Of a stretch of 64,000 nt of DNA, positions 27,211-35,283 are shown piece by piece (position 1 is the first letter of the stretch; each line of letters starts with the position of its first letter). Made by a program: the position numbers and the translations under genes. The notes beneath the pieces are model-generated. The model worked only from the letters and a program-made list of their open reading frames with translations. It was not told the DNA's origin and searched no databases. This DNA is from Chryseobacterium sp. H1D6B (lineage in GTDB: Bacteria > Bacteroidota > Bacteroidia > Flavobacteriales > Weeksellaceae). The stretch covers positions 1,798,001-1,862,000 of the forward strand of contig NZ_JARXVJ010000001.1 in assembly GCF_029892445.1 (NCBI RefSeq). The letters run 5' to 3'.

Positions 27211-28464
27211 ATGAGAAAAAAACATATCATCATATATTTTACATTCCTTTCTTTTTTAACCATCAGCTGTGGGAAAAAGAAAGAGGCTGCTGAGAGTGCT
27301 GCGGTGAAAACAGAACAAAAACCGGAGAAACCCGCAGATGCACCTCAAACGATTGCTTCGTTAACGGATGAGCAGATTAAAGCTGTTGGAATTACTTTAG
27401 GAACAATCGAAATGAAGGAACTGACATCTACTATTAAAGCAAATGGGCTGCTGAGAGTTCCGAACAACAGTAAAGCGGCAGTAACTTCTCTGTATGGAGG
27501 GATTATCAAAACACTGACAGTTCAGGTCGGAAGTTCTGTGAAGAAAGGACAGGTAATTGCAACGATTGCGAATCCTGAGTTTATCAGACTGCAGGAAGAT
27601 TATCTTACTACAAACAGCAGAATTACTTATGCAGAACAGGAATACAGAAGACAAAGAGAACTTTTCGATAATGATGCCGGCGCAAAGAAAAACCTTCAGA
27701 GCGCTGATTCAGAGCTTAAAACCCTAAGAACTAAAAAAGCTTCTCTGCTGAGACAGCTTCAGATGATGGGAATAAGCCCGGGCTCTGTAAATAACGCTAA
27801 TATGAGATCCGGTCTGGTAATCACGGCTCCCATCAGCGGAACGATCAGCAGTATCACTGCACAGATAGGAAGTTATGTAGATATTTCTTCTCCTGTTGCT
27901 GAAATTATTGATAATGAATCGATCCACTTAGATCTGCAGGTTTTCGAAAAAGACCTTCCAAAAATGAGAGTGGGACAGATTGTCCACTTTAAACTGACTA
28001 ATAACCCTGAAACGGAATATGATGCAAAAGTCTACAGCATAGGTTCCTCTTTTGAGAATGACAGCAAAACAATTTCTATACACTGCACTGTAACAGGAAA
28101 TAAAACAGGATTGATAGACGGAATGAATATCACAGGAATCGTAAGTCTTGATTACAGCACTGCCCCTGCTATTCCAAATGAAGCCATTGTAGAAGCAGAC
28201 GGAAAATTTTATGTTTTTGTACAGACAAATAAAAGCGCTGAAGAACATGAAGAATCCGGACATGAAGAAAAAGAAGCAGAAAACGCAAAAAAACAGGTTA
28301 AAACTAGTAATTTTGAAAAGATAGAAGTGGTGAAAGGTTCTTCAGATATGGGATATACAGCCATCACTCCTGTAAGTGAGATTTCACCTGATGCTAAAAT
28401 AGTAGTAAAAGGAGCGTTCTTCGTTAATGCTAAACTCACTAATTCCGGTGAGCATGAACATTAA
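27211..28464 (+). CDS. czcB: RND efflux periplasmic adaptor lipoprotein (CzcB/CusB type)
   Basis: This 417-residue membrane-fusion protein links the CzcA pump to the outer-membrane channel. A lipoprotein signal peptide ends in TISC (Cys about 20). A Lys/Glu-rich linker, a barrel-sandwich hybrid (SLYGGIIKTLTVQVGSSVKKGQVIATIANPE), an alpha-hairpin coiled coil (EDYLTTNSRITYAEQEYRRQRELF) and beta-barrel domains follow. Near the C-terminus EEHEESGHEEKEAE and the final GEHEH are His/Glu-rich and could bind metal. It starts 1 base after the czcA stop, so it is tightly coupled. Confidence 0.93.
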   Translation: MRKKHIIIYFTFLSFLTISCGKKKEAAESAAVKTEQKPEKPADAPQTIASLTDEQIKAVGITLGTIEMKELTSTIKANGLLRVPNNSKAAVTSLYGGIIKTLTVQVGSSVKKGQVIATIANPEFIRLQEDYLTTNSRITYAEQEYRRQRELFDNDAGAKKNLQSADSELKTLRTKKASLLRQLQMMGISPGSVNNANMRSGLVITAPISGTISSITAQIGSYVDISSPVAEIIDNESIHLDLQVFEKDLPKMRVGQIVHFKLTNNPETEYDAKVYSIGSSFENDSKTISIHCTVTGNKTGLIDGMNITGIVSLDYSTAPAIPNEAIVEADGKFYVFVQTNKSAEEHEESGHEEKEAENAKKQVKTSNFEKIEVVKGSSDMGYTAITPVSEISPDAKIVVKGAFFVNAKLTNSGEHEH

Positions 28465-28484
28465 CAGATCAAAAAAATTGAATC

Positions 28485-29366
28485 ATGTTATTAAACAAAA
28501 AAATATCAGTTTGGTATTTCATCCGTGAAATAAGATCTCAGATTCTTTTTATAAGTGTATTTGCATTATCCGTTGCGCTGTTAGACCTGCTGCCGGGATT
28601 CCGTAAAATATCGCTTCCTTTAAATATACCGGCACTTTTAGGAACTGCAGTGTCTTTGTTATTAGCTTTCCGAACATCACAGTCTTATGAAAGATGGTGG
28701 GAAGCAAGAATTGTCTGGGGAGCCATTGTCAATGATTCCCGGACTTTTACAAGACTGGTTATCCAGTTTCTGCCGGATGGAGAAGATCAAAAAATAAAAG
28801 AATTTGCAGAAAGGCAGATCATATGGACGTATGCTCTTGGTGAGTCTTTAAGGAAACAGCCCTTTTCTGAAAAGGTACAGGAATATTTAGATACCCGCGG
28901 AATCAACGCATCAAATATTCCTAATACTTTACTTGATGCACATTCTAAGCAGGTGAAAGAAATGGCTTCTTCAAAAGTTCTTTCAGATTTTCAGCAGATG
29001 CAGCTGAACGATACCATTGGAAGACTATGCGACAGCATGGGAAAATGCGAGCGATTGAAAAATACGGTGTTTCCAAGGTCATACAGTATTTTACTGCATA
29101 TTTTAATTTATGTATTTGCAGCGATACTGCCGTTTGGTCTGGATGATTCCCAATTACTGGTTGAGATCGCGGTAACCATTTTAATTCCGGTGATGTTTAT
29201 TGCGATAGAAAAAACCTCGATCATTATGCAGGATCCTTTTGAAAATACTCCTGTTGATACTCCTGTGACTTCTCTGGCACAGACGATAGAAATTAATATA
29301 AAACAGATGACCGGCGAGCAGCATGTTCCTGCCAAGAAGGAAAATCCTTTATACTATGAAATGTAA
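28485..29366 (+). CDS. bestrophin-family ion channel
   Basis: This 293-residue inner-membrane protein has four membrane segments. The family hallmark FRTSQSYERWWEAR is at about 65-78. The N-terminus RSQILFISVFALSVALLDLL and the C-terminal IMIEDPFE-like segment (SIIMQDPFENTPVD) also fit bestrophins (formerly UPF0187). Bacterial homologues include cation-conducting pentamers. Here it is the third gene of a metal-efflux operon (21 bases after czcB, 25 bases before a CDF exporter), so it may balance charge during metal export or move ions itself. That role is inference from position. Confidence 0.88.
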   Translation: MLLNKKISVWYFIREIRSQILFISVFALSVALLDLLPGFRKISLPLNIPALLGTAVSLLLAFRTSQSYERWWEARIVWGAIVNDSRTFTRLVIQFLPDGEDQKIKEFAERQIIWTYALGESLRKQPFSEKVQEYLDTRGINASNIPNTLLDAHSKQVKEMASSKVLSDFQQMQLNDTIGRLCDSMGKCERLKNTVFPRSYSILLHILIYVFAAILPFGLDDSQLLVEIAVTILIPVMFIAIEKTSIIMQDPFENTPVDTPVTSLAQTIEINIKQMTGEQHVPAKKENPLYYEM

Positions 29367-29390
29367 TACAGTAAATAAATACCTTGAATT

Positions 29391-30287
29391 ATGAGCGAAA
29401 TAAAAACACAGACAGTCTCAGCTTCAAGTAAGCATAAAAAAAATCTTCTTGTTGTATTAGCTTTAAGCGGTACTTATCTTATTGCTGAAGTGATCGGAGG
29501 TGTTCTTACCAACAGCCTTGCCCTTCTAGCAGATGCAGCCCATATGCTCACCGATGTTGTAGGCCTTCTCTTGGCATTGATTGCCATAAAAATAGCAGAA
29601 CGAAAGGCAGATGCGGCAAAAACCTATGGATATTACCGTACTGAAATATTAGCAGCTGTAATTAATGCTGTAGTCCTTCTTGGTATTTCTATTTATGTTT
29701 TATACGAAGCTTATCTGCGGTTTCAGAATCCTCCCGCAGTTCAGAGCAAATCTATGCTGATCGTAGCCGGGATAGGATTGATTGTAAATATTATAGGAAT
29801 GATGGTATTAAGAAAAGACTCAGGAGAAAGCTTAAATATGAAAGGAGCTTATTTTGAAGTGCTTTCAGACATGCTTACTTCTGTAGGAGTAATGATTGCA
29901 GGAGTTATTATGCTTACAACTCAATGGTATTATGCCGACCCTTTGATCTCTGCAGCAATCGGACTCCTGATTTTTCCAAGGACATGGCGTCTGCTCAAAG
30001 AAGCTGTAAACGTTTTACTAGAAGGAACACCCAAAGATGTAGATATTAATAATTTACGTAAATTACTAGAACAAACTCCAGGAGTAATAGGTGTTCATGA
30101 TCTTCACGTTTGGTCGCTTACATCAGGTGTAAATGCAATGAGCGCTCATATTATTACAGATAATACCTATACACGGAATGAATTGTTGAAAGCTCTTACG
30201 GATCAGACCACCGGCAGTTTTAAAATCAGCCATACTACTTTTCAAATAGAAGAAGACGGATATGAAGAAGGTCCGGTACATTCTTAA
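29391..30287 (+). CDS. czcD: cation diffusion facilitator (CDF) zinc/cadmium/cobalt exporter, CzcD type
   Basis: This 298-residue inner-membrane metal/proton antiporter has six membrane segments. The metal site motif DAAHMLTD carries D48, H51 and D55 in TM2, with the matching YFEVLSDMLTSVGV (SDxxTS) segment in TM5. A cytoplasmic metallochaperone-like domain ends the protein (LEQTPGVIGVHDLHVWSLTSG). The long His loop seen in many zinc CDFs is absent. It is the fourth gene of the operon and would move Zn, Cd or Co into the periplasm for the CzcABC pump. Confidence 0.93.
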   Translation: MSEIKTQTVSASSKHKKNLLVVLALSGTYLIAEVIGGVLTNSLALLADAAHMLTDVVGLLLALIAIKIAERKADAAKTYGYYRTEILAAVINAVVLLGISIYVLYEAYLRFQNPPAVQSKSMLIVAGIGLIVNIIGMMVLRKDSGESLNMKGAYFEVLSDMLTSVGVMIAGVIMLTTQWYYADPLISAAIGLLIFPRTWRLLKEAVNVLLEGTPKDVDINNLRKLLEQTPGVIGVHDLHVWSLTSGVNAMSAHIITDNTYTRNELLKALTDQTTGSFKISHTTFQIEEDGYEEGPVHS

Positions 30288-30304
30288 ATAAATTTAAAAT
30301 AGAA

Positions 30305-30727
30305 ATGAAAAAAGATATCGAAAATAAACTCATTGATAAAAATACCAAACCTACAAGTATGAGGATTTTGGTATATGATCTCTTGAGTTCTCAGGAAACT
30401 GCTTTGTCATTATCTGAAATTGAAAATCATTTTGAAAATGCAGACAGAACCACTATTTACAGAACATTGAAAACTTTTGAAGAAAAAGGGATTGTCCACA
30501 GCATCCAGGAAAATACGACAACAAAATATAAACTCTGCGATGACGGATGCGACGAGAAAACGCATAAAGACTGGCATCTCCATTTTTATTGTAAAATCTG
30601 CAAACAGACCACATGTAAGGAAGATATTTCAATCCCTGAAAATATACAGACTAATTTCAGGATTGATGAAATAAGACTTTTTGCAAAAGGAATCTGTGAA
30701 AACTGTCTGCAGGAAGGTTTGCAATAG
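30305..30727 (+). CDS. Fur-family metal-responsive transcriptional regulator
   Basis: This 140-residue Fur-superfamily repressor has an N-terminal winged helix (TSMRILVYDLLSSQETALSLSEIENHF; ADRTTIYRTLKTFEEKGIVHSI). A C-terminal metal-binding dimerisation domain follows, with HLHFYCKICKQTTC. The structural zinc pairs C96/C99 and C131/C134 are both present. His91 and His93 are probable sensory ligands. Subfamily (Zur, Fur, Mur, PerR) cannot be set from sequence, but the operon of Zn/Cd-type exporters favours a zinc-type sensor. The gene is last in the czcA operon and immediately before the P1B ATPase, and matching palindromes lie in front of both units, which suggests autoregulation. Confidence 0.9.
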   Translation: MKKDIENKLIDKNTKPTSMRILVYDLLSSQETALSLSEIENHFENADRTTIYRTLKTFEEKGIVHSIQENTTTKYKLCDDGCDEKTHKDWHLHFYCKICKQTTCKEDISIPENIQTNFRIDEIRLFAKGICENCLQEGLQ

Positions 30728-30755
30728 TATTGCATTTCCTTTACAACTAAATTTG
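30720..30755 (+). promoter_or_regulatory. Fur-family-type operator 2 and P1B ATPase promoter
   Basis: TGCAAT-AGT-ATTGCA (30720-30734) is a perfect palindrome overlapping the stop codon of the Fur-family gene. The right-arm TTG (30730-30732) lies 15 nt before TAAATTTG (30748-30755), the same geometry as operator 1. The ATPase start is 15 bases downstream of the -7 element. Confidence 0.7.
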
Positions 30756-30770
30756 TTCAAAATTATCATT

Positions 30771-32738
30771 ATGGAAGAATGCTGTAGTACAAAACCAAAA
30801 AAAACAGAAACAAAAAAGCATAATCATGCAGAAGGAGACGGGCACGGCCATGACCACTCTCATGGTTCAGAAGATAAAACGGCTTTTCAGTTGTTTCTTC
30901 CTGCGGTGGTCTCTTTTTTACTGTTATTAATAGGAATTACTTTAGATAATTATATCAAACCTGAATGGTTTCAGGGCTGGGTGCGTATTATATGGTATCT
31001 AGCCGCTTATATCCCTGTAGGTCTTCCAGTGCTGAAAGAAGCTGTTGAAAGCATTACCAGAGGAGATGTATTTTCAGAATTTCTGCTGATGAGTATAGCT
31101 ACCATTGGAGCATTTGCCATTGGTGAATATCCTGAAGGAGTCGCAGTAATGCTGTTTTATTCTGTGGGAGAAGTCTTTCAGGAACTGGCCGTTTCAAGAG
31201 CGAAAAGAAATATTAAATCACTGCTTGACCAGCGTCCGGATGAGGTGACAATTTTAAAAAATAATCAGCCTCAGACCGTAAAAGCAGAAAAGGTAAGCAT
31301 CGGTGAAATTATTCAGCTGAAACCCGGTGAAAAATTAGGATTGGACGGTGAACTGCTTTCAGAAAAAGCCTCATTCAATACCGCAGCGCTTACCGGAGAA
31401 AGCAAGCCGGATACAAAAACGAAGGGTGATACTGTATTAGCCGGAATGATCAATCTGAATACGGTAAGCCAGATAATAGTGACCACCGGCTATGAAGACA
31501 GCAAGCTGAGCAAGATCTTGGAACTGGTTCAAAATGCTACTGCACAGAAAGCACCCACCGAATTATTCATCAGAAAATTCGCAAAAGTGTATACTCCGAT
31601 TGTTGTATTTCTGGCCATTGGTATTTGTCTGCTTCCTTACTTTTTTGTATCAGATTATCAATTTAGAGACTGGCTGTACAGAGCTTTGGTCTTCTTGGTG
31701 ATCTCTTGTCCTTGTGCCTTGGTGATTTCAATTCCGTTAGGATATTTTGGAGGAATAGGAGCGGGAAGCCGAAACGGTATCTTAATTAAAGGAAGTAATT
31801 TCTTAGATGTTCTGGCCAATATTAAAAATGTTGTCATGGATAAAACCGGAACAATGACAGAAGGGGTTTTCAAAGTACAGGAAGTTGCTTTCAAGAATGA
31901 ATTCAATAAAGAAGACATCCTGAAAATGGTGAATGTACTGGAAAGCCACAGCACCCATCCCGTAGCGACTGCCATTCATAACTATGCAGGTGAAGTAGAT
32001 CATTCTATTCAGCTGGAAAATGTAGAAGAAATTCCCGGGCATGGCTTAAAAGCAACGGTTAATGGAAAAGAACTCTTGGTGGGAAACTTTAAGCTGATGG
32101 ACAAGTTTGCCATTAATTACGATATAAAACCTGAAAATATTGTCTACACCTTGATTGCCATTGCTTACGATAAAAAATTTGTAGGGTATATCACTATTGC
32201 AGACAGTATAAAAAAAGATGCGCAGCTGACTATTAATAAACTTAAAGCATTAAATGTGAAAACTACGATGCTGAGCGGTGATAAATCTTCAGTCGTAAAA
32301 TATGTGGCAGACTCATTAGGAATTCAAAATGCTTACGGTGATCTGCTGCCCGAAGATAAAGTGAATAAGGTCAAAGAAATTAAAGCTAAGAATGAAACCG
32401 TAGCATTTGTTGGAGATGGTGTAAATGACGCTCCGGTAGTAGCCTTAAGTGATGTTGGAATAGCAATGGGAGGATTAGGAAGTGATGCGACGATAGAAAC
32501 AGCAGATGTTGTCATTCAGGATGATATGCCGAGTAAAATCCCGATGGCGATTAATATCGGAAAGCAGACCAAAAAAATTGTCTGGCAGAATATCATCTTA
32601 GCATTTGTCGTAAAAGGAATCGTATTGATCCTTGGTGCCGGAGGTCTCGCTACCATGTGGGAAGCCGTATTTGCAGACGTTGGAGTAGCTTTATTAGCCA
32701 TATTAAACGCAGTAAGAATCCAAAGAATGAGATTTTAA
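30771..32738 (+). CDS. zntA: heavy-metal-translocating P1B-type ATPase (ZntA/CadA-like)
   Basis: This 655-residue ATP-driven metal exporter of the inner membrane has the P1B metal motif C313-P-C315 (SCPCALV), phosphorylation site DKTGT with D357, TGES in the actuator domain, an HP segment (SHSTHPVA), GDGVNDAP near the C-terminus, and eight membrane segments. CPC with no Ser fits the Zn/Cd/Pb class as well as Cu; context favours Zn/Cd. Instead of a folded HMA domain the N-terminus has CC (MEECCSTKP) and a His-rich stretch (HNHAEGDGHGHDHSHG), a probable metal-loading tail. I start at the ATG at 30771. The frame stays open upstream into the Fur gene, but operator 2 and the promoter lie between. 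Confidence 0.93.
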   Translation: MEECCSTKPKKTETKKHNHAEGDGHGHDHSHGSEDKTAFQLFLPAVVSFLLLLIGITLDNYIKPEWFQGWVRIIWYLAAYIPVGLPVLKEAVESITRGDVFSEFLLMSIATIGAFAIGEYPEGVAVMLFYSVGEVFQELAVSRAKRNIKSLLDQRPDEVTILKNNQPQTVKAEKVSIGEIIQLKPGEKLGLDGELLSEKASFNTAALTGESKPDTKTKGDTVLAGMINLNTVSQIIVTTGYEDSKLSKILELVQNATAQKAPTELFIRKFAKVYTPIVVFLAIGICLLPYFFVSDYQFRDWLYRALVFLVISCPCALVISIPLGYFGGIGAGSRNGILIKGSNFLDVLANIKNVVMDKTGTMTEGVFKVQEVAFKNEFNKEDILKMVNVLESHSTHPVATAIHNYAGEVDHSIQLENVEEIPGHGLKATVNGKELLVGNFKLMDKFAINYDIKPENIVYTLIAIAYDKKFVGYITIADSIKKDAQLTINKLKALNVKTTMLSGDKSSVVKYVADSLGIQNAYGDLLPEDKVNKVKEIKAKNETVAFVGDGVNDAPVVALSDVGIAMGGLGSDATIETADVVIQDDMPSKIPMAINIGKQTKKIVWQNIILAFVVKGIVLILGAGGLATMWEAVFADVGVALLAILNAVRIQRMRF

Positions 32739-32801
32739 TTTAAAAAGGAGGAAGACTTGAAGTCTGAAGCTGAAAGTTTAACCCTATACGCAGTCAATTG
32801 T

Positions 32802-32871
32802 ATCGAAGATAAAATCCTGGCACCTTAAAAGCATTACTCATTCATCTTGTGCCTTTGCGTTTAACAAAAAA
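32802..32871. repeat. diverged intergenic repeat, copy A
   Basis: ATCGAAGAT (32802-32810) and TTGTGCCTTTGCGTTTAAC (from 32847) match the two conserved ends of the longer element at 35734-35830. The central hairpin is lost here. It lies in the 287-base gap after zntA. Confidence 0.45.
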
Positions 32872-32893
32872 CATTCTAAGGAAAAAAACAGAT

Positions 32894-32921
32894 AATGCTC
32901 CACTGAAATTAGTGGAGCATT
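32894..32921 (+). terminator. probable terminator downstream of zntA
   Basis: AATGCTCCACT / AGTGGAGCATT is a perfect 11-bp stem with a GAAATT-type loop, followed by TTGCTTTC, a weak T-run. It is 155 bases after the zntA stop. Confidence 0.65.
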
Positions 32922-32998
32922 TGCTTTCTATCAAAGCTGGTATCAAAAAAACATCAATGACTTTCATCATGACATTAGCATACAACAATTATGAATAG

Positions 32999-33006
32999 TA
33001 TATTTG
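32999..33006 (+). promoter_or_regulatory. -7 element (TATATTTG) for the small Cys protein gene at 33026
   Basis: TATATTTG fits TAnnTTTG and lies 20 bases before the TTG start. An ATTTG-N5-CAAAT inverted repeat begins inside it (33002-33016). No convincing -33 box was found. Confidence 0.45.
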
Positions 33007-33025
33007 TACTGCAAATTTTTTATCA

Positions 33026-33385
33026 TTGAAAATTTTCATATCCATATTCATCATCTTTACCATTGCAATCCGTCCTGTTTTGCCTTTATTGAATTATGCT
33101 GTGAATTATGATTACATTGTAAAAAATCTTTGTGAAAATAGAAATATTCCCCAATCTACCTGTAAAGGAAAGTGTTACGTAGAAAAAGAACTGGCGAAAA
33201 CTGAAAAGCAGTCCAGCCGTCAGACTATTAAAATCTCAGTGATAGATGTATTTGTTTCCAATGAAGTTTTTTCATTTTCAGGAAATACGGTCTCTGATTT
33301 ATTTGCAAAAACTCCAAATTCAACTTATCAAAATCTTCATACGTCAGAATATTTTTCCAGGATATTTCATCCTCCTTTGGTGTAA
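33026..33385 (+). CDS. small exported Cys-containing protein, paralogue of the 35284 gene
   Basis: This 119-residue protein of unrecognised family starts at TTG. An N-terminal hydrophobic segment (MKIFISIFIIFTIAIRPVLP) is followed by YAVNYDYIVKNLC, then C36, C46 and C50 in a C-x9-C-x3-C pattern with GKCYVEKELAKT, and a polar stretch ending RIFHPPLV. The gene at 35284-35652 encodes the same layout with cysteines at identical positions. Both lie in the metal island, this one just before the YHS and SCO genes. A membrane-anchored periplasmic metal or redox role is plausible, but no function can be assigned. Confidence 0.75.
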   Translation: MKIFISIFIIFTIAIRPVLPLLNYAVNYDYIVKNLCENRNIPQSTCKGKCYVEKELAKTEKQSSRQTIKISVIDVFVSNEVFSFSGNTVSDLFAKTPNSTYQNLHTSEYFSRIFHPPLV

Positions 33386-33446
33386 ATTGTATTTTAGACT
33401 AATTTTTTAGTTAATATTTGCTGCCTTCAGAATCTTTGCTGATTGT

Positions 33447-33470
33447 TAATGCCTTTGCGTTTAAAAGAAC
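33447..33470. repeat. diverged intergenic repeat, copy B (partial)
   Basis: TAATGCCTTTGCGTTTAAAAG matches the 3' end of copies A and C. Only this end is recognisable. It sits upstream of the YHS gene. Confidence 0.35.
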
Positions 33471-33548
33471 CGCAGAAGAAAGATGTTAATTAAAATTAAT
33501 TTAAACCCAATTCAATTTTTCACTAAATATCATTAATCCAATTTTAAA

Positions 33549-33824
33549 ATGAAATCTAAAATCATTTTTACGGCTCTGTTGTCGGTGTCATTGATGTCGT
33601 GCGCACAGGAAGTCCCTAAAGTAAAGCATAAAAAAAGTATGAATACTTCTGGACAAAATTTAAAAAATGTAAAAGTTGTCAATACAGAAGATCCTATCTG
33701 CCATATGAAAACCGGAGAATATACTAAAGATACTGCAGTGTATAAAAATAAGGTGTACGGTTTTTGCAGTGTTTATTGTAAAGACGAATTCAAAAAAAAT
33801 CCCGAGAAGTATGCCCAAAAATAA
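33549..33824 (+). CDS. YHS-domain lipoprotein
   Basis: This 91-residue exported lipoprotein has a signal peptide with lipobox LMSC (Cys about 18) and a Lys-rich linker. It ends in a YHS-type domain: DPICHMKTGEYTKDTAVYKNK, then VYGFCSVYCKDEFKKNPEKY. The CHM and C-x3-C residues are typical of YHS metal-binding domains, which occur in copper and other soft-metal systems. Its end overlaps the start of the SCO gene by 14 bases, so the two are translationally coupled. It may hand copper to the SCO protein; that is inference. Confidence 0.88.
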   Translation: MKSKIIFTALLSVSLMSCAQEVPKVKHKKSMNTSGQNLKNVKVVNTEDPICHMKTGEYTKDTAVYKNKVYGFCSVYCKDEFKKNPEKYAQK

Positions 33825-34494
33825 ACCAGCAGAAAAAAATACGAAGACTAAGATCATTATCCCTATTGCGGTGATAGCTTTGCTTTTCTTAAGTATTGGT
33901 GTCGGGATGAGCTACTTTAAACGAAATCTTTACACTGTAATGAAAGTTCCAGACTTTCAACTGACCGATCAGAATAATAAGAAAATCACCAATAAAGATA
34001 TGCTTGGAAAAGTGTATCTCGTAGAGTTTTTCTTTAGCAGATGTCCTACAATCTGTCCTGTGATGAACACTAACATGAGAGCGATTGAGGATGAAATTAA
34101 CAACCCGGAATTTGGCATTATTTCGATCAGTATAGATCCAGATAATGATACTCCTGAAACTTTAAAACAGCATGCGAAAAGAATAGGCGTAAAATCTCCC
34201 AACTGGCATTTTTTAACAGGAAACAGAACTTATATAGGAGATATTGCGGATAAATTTAATATCTATGTAGGAGATAAAGAAGATGAAGGAGAAAGTCTTA
34301 ACCACAGCGGTATGATTGCTCTGGTAGATCAGGATGGGAATATACGATGCCGGTATAACAAAGACAACATGCCGATTCTTTATTATTCAGGATTAAATTA
34401 TGAAGATGCAGACGGAAAAATCCCTAAGCTTACAGGAAAATACCATCCTGACAGAGAAATATTAATTGAAGATATCAAGAAATTACTAAAATAA
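33811..34494 (+). CDS. SCO1/SenC-family copper-binding thioredoxin-fold protein
   Basis: This 227-residue membrane-anchored protein has a cytoplasmic Lys-rich start (MPKNKPAEKNTKTK), one N-terminal membrane segment (IIIPIAVIALLFLSIGVGM) and a periplasmic thioredoxin fold. The SCO copper ligands are complete: C78 and C82 in CPTIC, and H165 in LNHSGM. SCO proteins deliver copper to cytochrome oxidase or act as thiol reductants and copper sensors. The start at 33811 (ATG) overlaps the YHS gene. An upstream in-frame ATG at 33769 would extend it, but the added residues look like out-of-frame YHS coding sequence. Confidence 0.93.
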   Translation: MPKNKPAEKNTKTKIIIPIAVIALLFLSIGVGMSYFKRNLYTVMKVPDFQLTDQNNKKITNKDMLGKVYLVEFFFSRCPTICPVMNTNMRAIEDEINNPEFGIISISIDPDNDTPETLKQHAKRIGVKSPNWHFLTGNRTYIGDIADKFNIYVGDKEDEGESLNHSGMIALVDQDGNIRCRYNKDNMPILYYSGLNYEDADGKIPKLTGKYHPDREILIEDIKKLLK

Positions 34495-34605
34495 AGGAAG
34501 ATTAAAGACGGTGGCAGAAAGGTATAGCTCAACAGGAAATAACTTCCAGCGCCAGACCTTCCGTTCTTAAAGAGAAATATTGTTTAACCATAAAAACAAA
34601 ACGTT

Positions 34606-35280
34606 ATGAAGATTTTGAAAATAGCCGCTTTAAGCGCAGTATTTGCAGCGCAGTTTGCGTTTGCACAATTCAAGCAGACACCGCTTCCTTACGCATATAA
34701 TGCTTTGGAAGGTTCTATTGATGCTCAGACCATGGAAATCCATTATTCAAAACATGCTGCAGCGTATGTAAGCAATTTGAATAAAGCCATTGCAGGAACA
34801 CCGCAGGAAAAACAAACATTATTTCAGATTCTTTCTACAGTGTCCACATTGACACCTGCAGTAAGAAATAATGCCGGAGGTCATTTCAACCATGAGCTTT
34901 TCTGGACGATGCTTACTCCTGAAAAGAACACGCAGCCTTCTGCAAAATTGTTAAAGGCCATCACTGAAAGTTTCGGAAGCCTTGATGCTTTTAAAGAAAA
35001 AATAAGCAAAGCAGGTGCAGACCGTTTCGGTTCAGGATGGGCATGGCTTTCTGTAGATAAGGCCGGAAAACTATTTGTGTCTTCAACGCCTAATCAGGAC
35101 AACCCGTTGATGGATGTAGTAGAAGAAAAAGGAACTCCTATTTTAGGAATTGATGTTTGGGAGCATGCTTATTATTTGAAGTATCAAAATAAAAGAGCAG
35201 ATTATCTTGCTGCAATCTGGAATGTTTTAAACTGGAAAGAAGTAAGCAAAAGATATGAAAATGCTGTAGCTAAAAAATAG
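34606..35280 (+). CDS. sodA: exported Fe/Mn-type superoxide dismutase
   Basis: This 224-residue superoxide dismutase has a clear signal peptide (residues 1-20, ending AAQFAFA), so it should act in the periplasm or outside. All four metal ligands are present: H46 (MEIHYSKH), H96 (NHELFW), D183 and H187 (DVWEHAYY). RNNAGGHFNH favours the Mn or cambialistic type, but metal cannot be fixed by sequence. It lies 111 bases after the SCO gene and 3 bases before the second small Cys protein gene, probably in one transcript with it. An exported SOD next to copper-handling genes suggests protection against metal-driven superoxide at the envelope. Confidence 0.93.
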   Translation: MKILKIAALSAVFAAQFAFAQFKQTPLPYAYNALEGSIDAQTMEIHYSKHAAAYVSNLNKAIAGTPQEKQTLFQILSTVSTLTPAVRNNAGGHFNHELFWTMLTPEKNTQPSAKLLKAITESFGSLDAFKEKISKAGADRFGSGWAWLSVDKAGKLFVSSTPNQDNPLMDVVEEKGTPILGIDVWEHAYYLKYQNKRADYLAAIWNVLNWKEVSKRYENAVAKK

Positions 35281-35283
35281 AAC

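Noticed and set aside
30681..30770. upstream extension of the P1B ATPase through the end of the Fur-family gene
   Set aside because: The extension overlaps the regulator gene, operator 2 and the promoter. The ATG at 30771 gives the expected N-terminus.
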